From NCBI GenBank assembly GCA_015064845.1, contig SVRL01000008.1, positions 1-59,524 on the forward strand: DNA of 59,524 bases, read 5' to 3'. The stretch's first letter is position 1, and each line of letters starts with the position of its first letter. Made by a program: the position numbers and the translations under genes. The stretch comes from Oscillospiraceae bacterium. Its GTDB lineage: Bacteria > Bacillota > Clostridia > Oscillospirales > CAG-272. Shown piece after piece: positions 7,199 to 15,578 of this stretch. The notes below the pieces were generated by a model. That model searched no databases and was not told where the DNA came from. It was given only the letters and a program-made list of their open reading frames with translations.

Positions 7199-8977
7199 TT
7201 ATTCCTTGTCGATGATGGCAATGGAAAGATCTGCAAGAGCCTTGGGTTCTGCGGGTGCGGGACAGCCGGACATGAGTTCGGAAGCGTTCTGTACCTTCGG
7301 GAAAGCAACAACGTCGCGCAAACTGTCTGCGCCGCACATAATCATGGCAAGACGGTCAAGACCGAGCGCCGCACCGCCGTGAGGAGGAGCGCCGTAACGG
7401 TAAGCATCAACGAGGAAGCCGAACTTCTTCTGAATGTCTTCGTCGGTAAGACCGAGACGGCGGAACATCTTCTGCTGAAGTTCAAAGTCTGTGATACGAA
7501 TGGAACCGGAGGAAATTTCAACACCGTTGAGAACCAGGTCATAAGCTTTTGCGCGAACGGAACCGGGATCGGTATCGATATATTCAAGGCATTCATCAAG
7601 AGGCATGGTAAAAGGATGGTGCATAGCAGCCCAAGTCTGGGTTTCTTCGTCCCATTCGAAGAAGGGGAATTCCGTGATCCAGAGGAAATTGTAACCCGCG
7701 GGGATGATGTTCAGCTGTTTACCGACGATCAAGCGGAGCGCGCCGAGTGTGGGAAGTGTAACCTTATCTTTGTCTGCAACGATCAAAGCAACGTCGCCCT
7801 GACGGCAGTCAAGTTTTTCCATGATGGCTTCGAGTTCGCCTTCCGCCATGAATTTAGCGAAGGAGCAGTTCGGTTTTGCGTCAACGTAACGAATGTATGC
7901 AAGACCCTTTGCGCCAATGCCTTTTGCGTGTTCGGTCAGTTTGTCGATTTCTTTTCTGGTCAGCTTGGAAGCCGCACCCTTTGCAACGATTGCGCGAACG
8001 GAACCACCGTTTGCAACCGCGCCGGAGAATACGGAGAAACCGCTGTTCTTCACGAGGTCGGAAATATCGGTGATTTCCATGCCGAAGCGAGTATCGGGCT
8101 TATCGGAGCCGTAACGTTCCATTGCTTCTTTGAAAGTCAGGCGGGGAAGGGGAAGGGGAATATCTACGTTCAGGATTTCCTTGAAAAGTCTTGCGATGAA
8201 GCCTTCGTTCATTTCCATGATGTCGTTTTCGTCAACGAACGACATTTCAAGGTCGATCTGCGTGAATTCGGGCTGACGGTCTGCGCGGAGATCTTCGTCA
8301 CGGAAGCAACGCGCAAGCTGGATGTAACGGTCAAAACCGGAAAGCATGAGAAGCTGTTTGTAGATCTGAGGAGACTGGGGAAGCGCGTAAACACAGCCGT
8401 GGTGGATTCTGGAAGGAACGAGATAGTCGCGGGCGCCTTCGGGAGTAGCCTTCATCATCATAGGCGTTTCGATTTCGATAAAGCCGTTTTCATAGTAATA
8501 TTCTCTGGTTACGCGCGCGATTTCGTGACGCATAATGATGTTGTTCTGCAAGGAAGGACGGCGCAGGTCGAGATAACGGTATTTGAGAGCGATTTCATCA
8601 CGAACCTTAACGGAATCGTTGATTTCAAAAGGTGTGGTTTCCGCAACGGAAAGAATTTTATATTCGGTAACGGAAATTTCAACTTCACCCGTGGGGATCT
8701 GTTTATTGATGGAGCTTCTTTCACGTACGATACCCTTTGCGACAACAACGTATTCGGAACGGGTGCGGAAAGCTTCGTCAAATACGGCGCGGTCAGTGGT
8801 GTCGTCAAAAGCGAGCTGAACGAGACCGGTTCTGTCGCGAAGGTCAATGAAAATAATACCGCCGAGGTCTCTTGCGCGCTGTACCCAGCCCATCAGGCAA
8901 ACCTTTTCGCCGATGTTTTCTCTGCGGAGTTCGCCGCAGTAATGTGTTCTTTTGTCAGATTTTTCAAGTCTTGCCAT
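7199..8977 (-). CDS. aspS: Aspartate--tRNA ligase
   Basis: A class II aminoacyl-tRNA synthetase that charges tRNA-Asp. The 592-residue length is that of the bacterial type with the GAD insertion. It shows an N-terminal OB anticodon-binding domain (GWVQRARDLGGIIFIDLRDRTGLVQ), motif 2 (FRDEDLRADRQPEFTQID, near residue 218), the GAD insertion in the middle, and motif 3 (GLDRLAMIM) near the C terminus. AGAGAGG precedes the ATG. It starts five bases after the hisS stop, so hisS-aspS form an operon, as in many Bacillota. Whether it also charges tRNA-Asn cannot be decided from this window. Confidence 0.97.
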   Translation of the reverse strand: MARLEKSDKRTHYCGELRRENIGEKVCLMGWVQRARDLGGIIFIDLRDRTGLVQLAFDDTTDRAVFDEAFRTRSEYVVVAKGIVRERSSINKQIPTGEVEISVTEYKILSVAETTPFEINDSVKVRDEIALKYRYLDLRRPSLQNNIIMRHEIARVTREYYYENGFIEIETPMMMKATPEGARDYLVPSRIHHGCVYALPQSPQIYKQLLMLSGFDRYIQLARCFRDEDLRADRQPEFTQIDLEMSFVDENDIMEMNEGFIARLFKEILNVDIPLPLPRLTFKEAMERYGSDKPDTRFGMEITDISDLVKNSGFSVFSGAVANGGSVRAIVAKGAASKLTRKEIDKLTEHAKGIGAKGLAYIRYVDAKPNCSFAKFMAEGELEAIMEKLDCRQGDVALIVADKDKVTLPTLGALRLIVGKQLNIIPAGYNFLWITEFPFFEWDEETQTWAAMHHPFTMPLDECLEYIDTDPGSVRAKAYDLVLNGVEISSGSIRITDFELQQKMFRRLGLTDEDIQKKFGFLVDAYRYGAPPHGGAALGLDRLAMIMCGADSLRDVVAFPKVQNASELMSGCPAPAEPKALADLSIAIIDKE

Positions 8978-8982
8978 GAGAA

Positions 8983-10311
8983 TTATTCCTCTCTCTCTTT
9001 CAAAATTTCAATTGCTTCTTGTATCGTAACGGTTTTTTGACCGTTCTGACCGAAAAGATCTTTCAGTGCAAGTGAGCCGCTTGCCATTTCATTCGCGCCG
9101 ATGACGGCAGCGTAGGGGAATCCGGACTTTCCTGCGTATTTCATTTTTTGCTTCATGCCCTTTTCGCCGTAGTAAACGTCGCAGGGAATGTTTGCTTCGC
9201 GGAATTTTGCCGCAACGGAAACGGCGTAAGGAACGGTTTCTTTATCCATGGGAACCACGAGAACTTCTGCCATCGTGCCTTTTTTGGGCGCGATCAAGCC
9301 GTTATCGCGGAGCTGGGAGAACAAACGGGTAAGACCGATGGAAATACCGATACCGGGGAGCTTTTTGTCCGTATAGTAGCCTGTCAGATTATCGTAACGG
9401 CCGCCGGAGCATACGCTTCCGAATTCGGGGTGTCCGTTGATGGTGGTTTCGTAAACGGTACCCGTGTAATAGTCAAGACCTCTGGCAATGGAAAGGTCAA
9501 TGCGGAAGTTTTCTTCGGGCATACCGAACGTAATCATTGCTTCGGTAACGGTTTCAAGCTCGTCCACACCCATGTGGAAAACTTCGTTATCCACGTTCAG
9601 CGCACGGAGCTTTGCAACGGTTTCTTTTCTGTTGCCGCTAATGGTAATGAAGCTGATGATGGTTTCCGTTTTTTCTTCGGGAACACCTGCGGCAATCAAT
9701 TCCGCAACGACTTTTTCTTTTCCGATTTTTTCGATTTTGTCAATGGTGCGCAGAATTTCTTCGATTTTGTCGGAAAGTCCGAGAGAAGCGAAGAAGCCGC
9801 CGAGTACCTTGCGGTTGTTCAGACGGATGGTAAAATCGCCAATGCCGAGCTTTTTGAAAACGTGATAGATGACGGCGGGCATTTCCGCATCGTAAAGAAT
9901 ACTGAGTTCATCGTTACCGATGATGTCGATGTCGCACTGATAAAATTCACGGAAACGGCCCTTTTGCGGACGTTCGCCGCGGTAAACCTTGCTCATCTGG
10001 TAACGTTTGAACGGGAATACCAGATCGTTGTAATGCGCCGCAACGTAACGCGCAAGCGGTACGGTCAGATCGAAGCGCAGAGAAAGATCGTTGTCGCCTT
10101 TCTGGAAACGGTAGATCTGTTTCTCCGTTTCCCCGCCCGCTTTGGCAAGAAGAACTTCCGAAAGCTCAATGGCAGGCGTATCCAGCGGCAGAAAACCGAA
10201 GCTTTCATAAACGCTGCGGATTTTATCGTACATATCGTTAAAAAGAATCTGATCGGCAGGGAGCAATTCCATGAAGCCGGGCAGAATTCTGGGGGTAACT
10301 TTTTCCTGCAT
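8983..10311 (-). CDS. hisS: Histidine--tRNA ligase
   Basis: A class II synthetase for tRNA-His. It has motif 1 with the LPG-type N terminus (ILPGFMELLPADQ), motif 2 (YRGERPQKGRFREFYQCD), the two histidine-specific motifs (ARGLDYYTGTVYE and a GGRYDNL segment), and a C-terminal anticodon-binding domain (VLVVPMDKETVPYAV). The open frame extends 15 codons upstream, but the ATG at 10311 fits AAGGAG about 12 bases upstream and gives the usual 442 residues. First gene of the hisS-aspS operon, with a clear sigma-A promoter just upstream. Confidence 0.96.
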   Translation of the reverse strand: MQEKVTPRILPGFMELLPADQILFNDMYDKIRSVYESFGFLPLDTPAIELSEVLLAKAGGETEKQIYRFQKGDNDLSLRFDLTVPLARYVAAHYNDLVFPFKRYQMSKVYRGERPQKGRFREFYQCDIDIIGNDELSILYDAEMPAVIYHVFKKLGIGDFTIRLNNRKVLGGFFASLGLSDKIEEILRTIDKIEKIGKEKVVAELIAAGVPEEKTETIISFITISGNRKETVAKLRALNVDNEVFHMGVDELETVTEAMITFGMPEENFRIDLSIARGLDYYTGTVYETTINGHPEFGSVCSGGRYDNLTGYYTDKKLPGIGISIGLTRLFSQLRDNGLIAPKKGTMAEVLVVPMDKETVPYAVSVAAKFREANIPCDVYYGEKGMKQKMKYAGKSGFPYAAVIGANEMASGSLALKDLFGQNGQKTVTIQEAIEILKEREE

Positions 10312-10361
10312 AAATATGTCATTCTCCTTCAAATAATGGTTTGAAATGATTATCAAAAATC

Positions 10362-10390
10362 ATTATAACACGCTTTTTTTTATTTTTCAA
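10362..10390 (-). promoter_or_regulatory. Sigma-A promoter of hisS-aspS
   Basis: On the minus strand TTGAAA (10390-10385), a 17-base spacer and a perfect TATAAT (10367-10362). The resulting leader would be only about 45 nt, too short for a T-box riboswitch. Confidence 0.85.
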
Positions 10391-10710
10391 TATTTTATTG
10401 AGGATTATTTGTATTTTTTGCGCTTTTTTTGTGGAAGCGGAAAACGATTTACAAACTAAGAAAAGTATTCCGACGGGATTCTTTACAAGACTGCCGCCCC
10501 CCTACCGACATCAAATTCGATGTGCGCCTTTCTGCCGTAAATTCCCGTTGTTTTCTGTTCCTCGTTGCCTTCAGGTTATCGAACACATCTGTTTTGAAAC
10601 GGAGAATTAGAGAAAATAGTTCTGCGGTCGCATGTTTCGAAAAATTTGAAAAAACATGGAAACGGCAAGAATTTTGTCGAAGAAAATTAAGAAAAATAAT
10701 TGAAAAAACA
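10391..10710. other. Gene-free stretch between divergent promoters
   Basis: About 320 bases between the hisS promoter and the promoter of the glycerate kinase gene. Two open frames here (70 and 97 codons, plus strand) lack a ribosome binding site and show biased, unconvincing composition. I see no repeat, terminator or riboswitch motif. Confidence 0.5.
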
Positions 10711-10738
10711 TTGTGTAATTAAAATTATGTGATATAAT
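10711..10738 (+). promoter_or_regulatory. Promoter of the glycerate kinase gene
   Basis: TTGTGT (10711-10716), a 16-base spacer and TATAAT (10733-10738). The start codon is about 40 bases further on, after GGAAAGGAG. Confidence 0.75.
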
Positions 10739-10781
10739 GAAAGCAATGAAAAAATCGTAGAAGGAAAGGAGAAACATATTG

Positions 10782-11917
10782 ATGAAAGTTGTTGTTGCAA
10801 TGGATTCGTTCAAGGGAAGTCTTTCTTCCGCAGAGGCGGGAAATGCGGTTCGGGAAGGTGTTTTGCAAGCGTGTCCGACGGCTGAAATCGAAATTGCCTC
10901 TTTGGCGGATGGCGGAGAGGGAACCGCTGAGACTCTCGTTTGTTCCATGGGCGGTTTTTGGGAAACGTGTGAGGTTCACGATCCTTTGGGCAGACCCGTG
11001 GAAGCGCGTTACGGCGTGATTGGCGATCGAAAGCTTGCGATCATAGAATCCGCGCAAGCAATCGGTCTTGTTTTACTTGCGGAAAACGAAAGAAATCCTA
11101 TGAAAGCTTCCAGCGCAGGGCTTGGAGAAATGATTGCCCATGCCATTGAAAAGGGATACCGTGAGTTTTTGATCGGCATTGGCGGAAGCGCGACCAATGA
11201 CGGCGGCGTGGGAATGCTGCGTGCGCTCGGATATCAATTTCTGAATGAAAACGGAGAGCCGATCGGAAGCGGTGCAGGCGCTTTGAGATATCTTTCCGAA
11301 ATCAGAACGGAAGGAAGAAATCCCGCTCTTTCCGAATGTCATTTTTCCGTGGCTTGCGATGTGAAAAATCCGATCGGCGGAACTTACGGATGCAGCAGAA
11401 TTTTTGCTCCCCAGAAAGGTGCTGACCCGAAGGATATTCCTTTGATGGATGCTTTTCTCGTGCGTTACGCGGTTATGTCGGGACGGCTTTTACAAAATAA
11501 CTTTGCGATGAAAGAGGGCAGCGGTGCCGCAGGCGGTCTCGGCTTTGCTTTTGTTTCTTATCTGAACGCTGATCTTTGCAAAGGCGCGGAACTTGTTATG
11601 AAGCTGACGAAATTGGAAGAGAAGATCAAGAGTGCGGATATTCTGATTACGGGAGAAGGAAGCTTCGATCATCAGTCCTCCATGGGCAAAGGACCGTTTG
11701 AAGCGGCAAATTGGCAAAAGCGCACGGAAAAAAAGTCATCGTTTTGGCGGGCTCCGTTTCCAATACGGAATCTCTTGAGGGTATTGATGCCGTGTTTCCT
11801 ATCGTTTCCGGACCTTGTTCTCTTGAAAAAGCGATGGAAAAGGAAACCGCGCGTCAAAATTTAAAGCGGACTGCCGGGCAGGTTTTCCGTTTGATAGACT
11901 CTGTGAGGGGAAAATAA
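10782..11917 (+). pseudogene. glxK: Glycerate kinase (GlxK/GarK family), frameshifted
   Basis: Glycerate kinases phosphorylate D-glycerate with ATP. The N terminus (VVVAMDSFKGSLSSAEAGNAV), the SLADGGEGTAETL motif, IGIGGSATNDGGVGML and TGEGSFDHQSSMGKGP are all typical of GlxK. After GKGPFEAA (about 11708) the reading frame is lost; the remaining family sequence (LAKAHGKKVIVLAGSVSNTES to SVRGK) continues in another frame from 11711 to 11917. The pattern fits one missing base in the A/T run at 11708-11712. The first frame alone runs to 11864 with an unrelated tail. The lesion may be real inactivation or an assembly error. The first ATG after GGAAAGGAG is used as start. Confidence 0.88.
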
Positions 11918-11933
11918 CCCCAAAATGAGGCAG

Positions 11934-12032
11934 TTATCCACAGATATTCCCTCTTTTTCACAAAACGGTGGAGAAAAATTGTGGAAAACTTGTTTGAAAA
12001 CGGGGGATTTCGACAGGTTTTGTGGAAAACTT
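11934..12032. promoter_or_regulatory. DnaA box with a 13-bp direct repeat
   Basis: The gap 11918-12098 holds a perfect DnaA-box consensus, TTATCCACA (11934-11942), and two copies of TTGTGGAAAACTT (11979-11991 and 12020-12032, 41 bases apart) whose core TGTGGAAAA is one base from the reverse DnaA box TGTGGATAA. No replication genes are nearby, so this is not obviously the origin; a DnaA-responsive promoter or titration site is possible. Confidence 0.45.
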
Positions 12033-12098
12033 CTTTTGGAAAAGAAAAAACAGGATATATAAATCCATATTTCAATACAAAGAAAGGAAAGTAAACTT

Positions 12099-12935
12099 AT
12101 GAAATTGTGTGCATTTGCAGATGAAGCTTCAGCCGCGCTTTCGGGGCAGATTGCGGCTTTGAAGAGAAACGGAATTTCTCTTTTGGAAATCCGCGGCGTG
12201 AACGGCAAAAACATCAAGGACGTTTCCCAAAGCGAAGCAAAAGAGATCAAAAGCGTTTTGGATTCGGAAGGCATTTCCGTTTGGTCCATCGGTTCTCCGA
12301 TCGGAAAGATCTCGCTTGCGGATGATTTTGAAGTTCACAAGGATGATTTCAAAAGACTTCTGGAAACCGCAGAGATTCTGAGCGCGGATAAAATCCGAAT
12401 GTTCAGCTTCTTTCCCGTGAAGGGAATGAACGAAACGGCAATCAAGGAGGCGGTTTACGAAAGAATTTCCGCGCTTCTTTCTCTGACGCCCGATTCTGTT
12501 ATGCTCTGTCATGAAAATGAAAAAGATATTTTCGGAGAAAACGCGGAAAACTGTCTGTGGCTTCATGAAACATTTCCCCGCTTGCGCGCGGTCTTCGATC
12601 CTGCCAATTTTGTTCAATGCGGCGTGGATACGAAAAAAGCGTGGGAAAAGCTCCGCGGATATACGGAATACCTTCACATCAAGGATGCCGCTGCGGACGG
12701 AACGGTCGTTCCCGCGGGAAAAGGGCTTGGCAACGTACCCTATATCGTGGAAGAATATCTTGCTAAGGGCGGCAGTGTGATGACTTTGGAACCGCATCTT
12801 TTTGCGTTTACGGGACTTTCCGCTTTGGAAAACGGCGCTTCCGTAAAATTCGGAATTTCCGCATACCGCAATAACGATGAAGCTTTCGATGCAGCGGCAT
12901 TGGCTTTGAAAAATATCCTTTCGGGGAAGAAATGA
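12099..12935 (+). CDS. Sugar phosphate isomerase/epimerase, TIM barrel
   Basis: A member of the xylose isomerase-like (AP endonuclease family 2) TIM-barrel superfamily, which isomerises or epimerises sugars, keto-sugars or inositols with a divalent metal. The likely metal ligands lie in the expected order: Glu in CHENEKDIF, Asp in VFDPANF, His in LHIKDA and Glu in TLEPHL. The 278-residue length fits. GAAAGGA precedes the ATG. It is followed nine bases later by a second member of the superfamily and then a Gfo/Idh/MocA dehydrogenase, a grouping typical of inositol or oxidised-glycoside catabolism. The substrate cannot be read from sequence. Confidence 0.85.
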   Translation: MKLCAFADEASAALSGQIAALKRNGISLLEIRGVNGKNIKDVSQSEAKEIKSVLDSEGISVWSIGSPIGKISLADDFEVHKDDFKRLLETAEILSADKIRMFSFFPVKGMNETAIKEAVYERISALLSLTPDSVMLCHENEKDIFGENAENCLWLHETFPRLRAVFDPANFVQCGVDTKKAWEKLRGYTEYLHIKDAAADGTVVPAGKGLGNVPYIVEEYLAKGGSVMTLEPHLFAFTGLSALENGASVKFGISAYRNNDEAFDAAALALKNILSGKK

Positions 12936-12944
12936 GGAAATATT

Positions 12945-13712
12945 ATGATTATCGGTGCACAGCTTTATACGGTTCGTGATTTTGCCAAAAATCTGACGGA
13001 TTTTGAAGAAACACTCAAAAAAATTGCAGATCTCGGTTGTAAAACGGTTCAGGTTTCGGGAACGTGTGAATATGAAGCCGAATGGCTGAACGAAAAATTG
13101 AAAGAAAACGGACTTGCCTGTGTTTTGACGCATATCAAGGCATCGGATATTTTGGAAAACACGGAAAAGGTTTGCCGTGATCACGGCATTTTCGGCTGTT
13201 CCAATATCGGACTCGGCGCGGTTCCGGGCGGCAAACTCAACGATGAAATTTATGAAAAATTCAAAGCGGATTTCATGCCTGCCATTGAAAAAATCAACAA
13301 AGCGGGATACCGTTTCTTCTACCATAACCATGCGTTTGAATTTTCAAAAAGCGCGGACGGCAAGCGTTTCTTTGAGAAAATGCTTGAGGATTTTCCGGCA
13401 GAAAAGATGAGTATTACGTTTGATACGTATTGGGCACAGTTCGCAGGAGCAGACCCTGCCAAGGCTTTGCTTTCCCTCAAAGGGCGCGCGCAATGCGTAC
13501 ATTTGAAGGATATGACGGTGTGGGAACGTAATGAAAACCGTATGGCACCCGTCGGACACGGAAATATGGATTTTGAAGCAATTCTTGCGGCGGCGGAACA
13601 GGTTGAAGCGGAATATCTTCTCGTGGAACAGGATAATTGCTACGGAGAGGATCCGTTTGTATGCTTGAAAAAGAGCTTTGATTACCTGAAAAGCTTGGGA
13701 ATGAAATTCTGA
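12945..13712 (+). CDS. Sugar phosphate isomerase/epimerase, TIM barrel
   Basis: A second xylose isomerase-like TIM-barrel enzyme (255 residues), not a close copy of the upstream one. Features include the start GAQLYTVRDF, the metal and substrate segments FYHNHAFEF, TFDTYWAQ, CVHLKDM and LVEQD. The Y-H-N-H-x-F-E motif is shared with IolE/IolI-like and 3-keto-sugar enzymes. The ATG follows GAGGAA. It lies nine bases downstream of the first TIM-barrel gene and 43 bases upstream of the dehydrogenase. No transporter is next to the trio, so the substrate may be generated inside the cell or imported elsewhere. Confidence 0.85.
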   Translation: MIIGAQLYTVRDFAKNLTDFEETLKKIADLGCKTVQVSGTCEYEAEWLNEKLKENGLACVLTHIKASDILENTEKVCRDHGIFGCSNIGLGAVPGGKLNDEIYEKFKADFMPAIEKINKAGYRFFYHNHAFEFSKSADGKRFFEKMLEDFPAEKMSITFDTYWAQFAGADPAKALLSLKGRAQCVHLKDMTVWERNENRMAPVGHGNMDFEAILAAAEQVEAEYLLVEQDNCYGEDPFVCLKKSFDYLKSLGMKF

Positions 13713-13755
13713 TTGTCTCGGAAAATATTTTAAGAAAAGGAATGGTAATTTTATT

Positions 13756-14919
13756 ATGAAAAAAATCAATCTCGGTATTCTCGGCATCGGTAATATCGGC
13801 AGAGATCACGTCAAAAGAATCGTGGACGGAAAATGCCCCGAAATTCATCTTGCCGCCGTTTGCGATCTGAAATCCGATCGTTTGGAATACGCAAGAGAGC
13901 TTGCAGGAAAAGAGCTTCCCGTATTTACCGATGCGTTGGAAATGATGAAAAGCGGACTGATTGATTCCGTTTTGATCAGTATACCGCATTACGACCATCC
14001 GAAATATGCCATGCTTGCGATGGAAAACGGCTTGCACGTTCTCCTGGAAAAACCTGCGGGGGTATATACCAAGCAGGTTCTGGAAATGAATGCTTTTGCC
14101 GAAGCGCACGACGTGAAATTCGGTCTGATGATGAATCAAAGGACCAATTGTATTTACCGTAAAATGAGAGAGCTTGTGCAGAGCGGAGAATTGGGAGAGA
14201 TCCGCAGAACGAACTGGATTATCACGAACTGGTACCGTTCGCAGGCATATTACGATTCGGGTGATTGGCGCGCAACCTGGAGCGGAGAAGGCGGCGGTGT
14301 ACTTCTCAATCAATGCCCCCACAATCTGGACCTTTGGCAGTGGATCTGCGGTTTGCCGAAATCCGTTTACGCGCATATGCATTTCGGAAAATGGCACGAT
14401 ATCGAAGTGGAAGACGACGTCAGCGCGTACGTGGAATATGAAAACGGCGCAACGGGTATGTTCATTACTTCCACAGGCGATGCGCCCGGCACCAACCGTT
14501 TTGAAATCACGCTGGATAAAGGCAAGCTGATTGCGGAAGGCGACCGTTTGACCATGTGGAAATCCGAAATCAGCGAAAAAGAATTTTCCGCTGTCAATAC
14601 CAGTCCTTTCGGCTCCATGAAATTCAAGGTAAGCGAAGTGGAAACGGATGGCGAAAATCCTCAGCACGCAGGTGTTATGAATGCATTTGCAAGCGCAATT
14701 TTGCACGGCACTCCTCTTATTGCGGAAGGTGTGGAAGGTATTCGCGGACTTACGCTTTCCAATGCCATGCACCTTTCTGCGTTTACGGGTAAAACGATCG
14801 AGCTGGAAACCTTTGACCATGAACTCTATTATGAGGAATTGATGAAACGGGTTGCCACCTCCCGAAGAAAAACCAACGTATCCGAAACCGTTGCAGGAGA
14901 TATGAGCAATACGTTTTGA
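13756..14919 (+). CDS. Gfo/Idh/MocA family NAD(P)-dependent oxidoreductase
   Basis: These enzymes oxidise or reduce sugars and inositols using NAD(P). The N-terminal Rossmann fold has GILGIGNIGRDH, the middle carries the catalytic-type EKPAG (near residue 98), and the C-terminal domain has GGVLLNQCPHNLDLWQWICG (near residue 178), the segment containing the conserved D-x-x-x-x-H-like residues of the family. The 387-residue length is normal. AAGGAA lies before the ATG. With the two TIM-barrel enzymes upstream it likely performs the redox step of a small sugar or inositol pathway; the convergent terminator at 14964 ends the unit. Confidence 0.9.
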   Translation: MKKINLGILGIGNIGRDHVKRIVDGKCPEIHLAAVCDLKSDRLEYARELAGKELPVFTDALEMMKSGLIDSVLISIPHYDHPKYAMLAMENGLHVLLEKPAGVYTKQVLEMNAFAEAHDVKFGLMMNQRTNCIYRKMRELVQSGELGEIRRTNWIITNWYRSQAYYDSGDWRATWSGEGGGVLLNQCPHNLDLWQWICGLPKSVYAHMHFGKWHDIEVEDDVSAYVEYENGATGMFITSTGDAPGTNRFEITLDKGKLIAEGDRLTMWKSEISEKEFSAVNTSPFGSMKFKVSEVETDGENPQHAGVMNAFASAILHGTPLIAEGVEGIRGLTLSNAMHLSAFTGKTIELETFDHELYYEELMKRVATSRRKTNVSETVAGDMSNTF

Positions 14920-14963
14920 GCCGGACATCGTCGGTTTACGTAATTTCCCATAGAATAAAAGAA

Positions 14964-14988
14964 AAAGCTGTTGCGGTGCAACAGCTTT
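14964..14988. terminator. Bidirectional terminator
   Basis: A perfect 11-bp stem (AAAGCTGTTGC with GCAACAGCTTT) around a GGT loop, between convergent transcription units. The minus direction continues into TTTTTCTTTT and ends spoVG; the plus direction is followed by CTTTC. Confidence 0.88.
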
Positions 14989-15019
14989 CTTTCAGGTTTA
15001 AGTTATGGGAAATTTCCGC

Positions 15020-15325
15020 TTATTCTGCTTCTGTGGAAAATGCCATGACGGAAGGATTTTCTTCAATTTCCTTCATTTTTTCGAAATAGGCATCGATGAC
15101 TGCGGTTTCCAGCATATTTCTGGAAGCAGCGTTGATGGGATGTACGATATCGCGGAAAGTACCGTCGGGATTTTTTCTGCTGGGCATCACAACGAAATAT
15201 TTTTCGCGCGCATTGATAACCTTTACGTCATGAAGCGCAAGCTCGTTGTCAAACGTAACGGAAACGATTGCCTTCATGGGGCCTTCTTCAAAAACTTTTC
15301 TGACTCTGACATCTGTAATTTGCAT
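15020..15325 (-). CDS. spoVG: Septation regulator SpoVG
   Basis: SpoVG is a small nucleic-acid-binding regulator affecting septation, sporulation and other processes in Bacillota. The family core is clear: ITDVRVRKV, KAIVSVTFDNELALHDVKVI, VVMPSRKNPDGTFRDIVHPIN. The ATG at 15325 is preferred (MQITDV start, 12 bases after AGGAGG, 101 residues) because the in-frame ATG at 15337 touches the ribosome binding site. A C-terminal extension replaces the acidic tail of the Bacillus protein. The gene has an 80-nt leader with two hairpins and its own terminator. Confidence 0.95.
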   Translation of the reverse strand: MQITDVRVRKVFEEGPMKAIVSVTFDNELALHDVKVINAREKYFVVMPSRKNPDGTFRDIVHPINAASRNMLETAVIDAYFEKMKEIEENPSVMAFSTEAE

Positions 15326-15378
15326 AATTTTAATCATCCTCCTGATAATGGAAATTTTATTGACTGTATAAGGAATTT

Positions 15379-15432
15379 TCGGAAACGGATTCGTTTCCGA
15401 TGGGGAGGTTCCCCGCTTGTGAGTTCATTATA
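15379..15432 (-). promoter_or_regulatory. spoVG promoter -10 box and leader hairpins
   Basis: On the minus strand there is a perfect TATAAT (15432-15427) with no clear -35 box. The leader then folds into GGGGA-ACC-TCCCC (15414-15402) and a nine-bp stem TCGGAAACG/CGTTTCCGA (15400-15379) before the ribosome binding site. No T tract follows, so these look like stability or translation-control elements rather than a terminator. Confidence 0.55.
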
Positions 15433-15578
15433 ACGCATAAATATGAACATATTTTAAACACAAGGTAAGAAGTTTTTTAATTATAAATCGAAAAAGGAAA
15501 AAATTTGTTATCTGTAAACGCAACGGGAAGCAAAATCATATATATATTGATAGCGATCAAGAAAAAGGAGTTTTCAAA

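Noticed and set aside
10356-10620. T-box riboswitch for hisS
   Set aside because: The consensus promoter is only about 50 bases before the hisS start, and no T-box core sequence was found on the minus strand.
10398-10722. Two plus-strand open frames (70 and 97 codons) upstream of glycerate kinase
   Set aside because: No ribosome binding site, odd composition, and they lie between two divergent promoters.
13477-14928. 483-codon minus-strand open frame opposite the Gfo/Idh/MocA gene, and similar long antisense frames opposite recG, aspS, hydS, fumC and hdrA
   Set aside because: Each mirrors a well-supported gene and shows no family motif or ribosome binding site.
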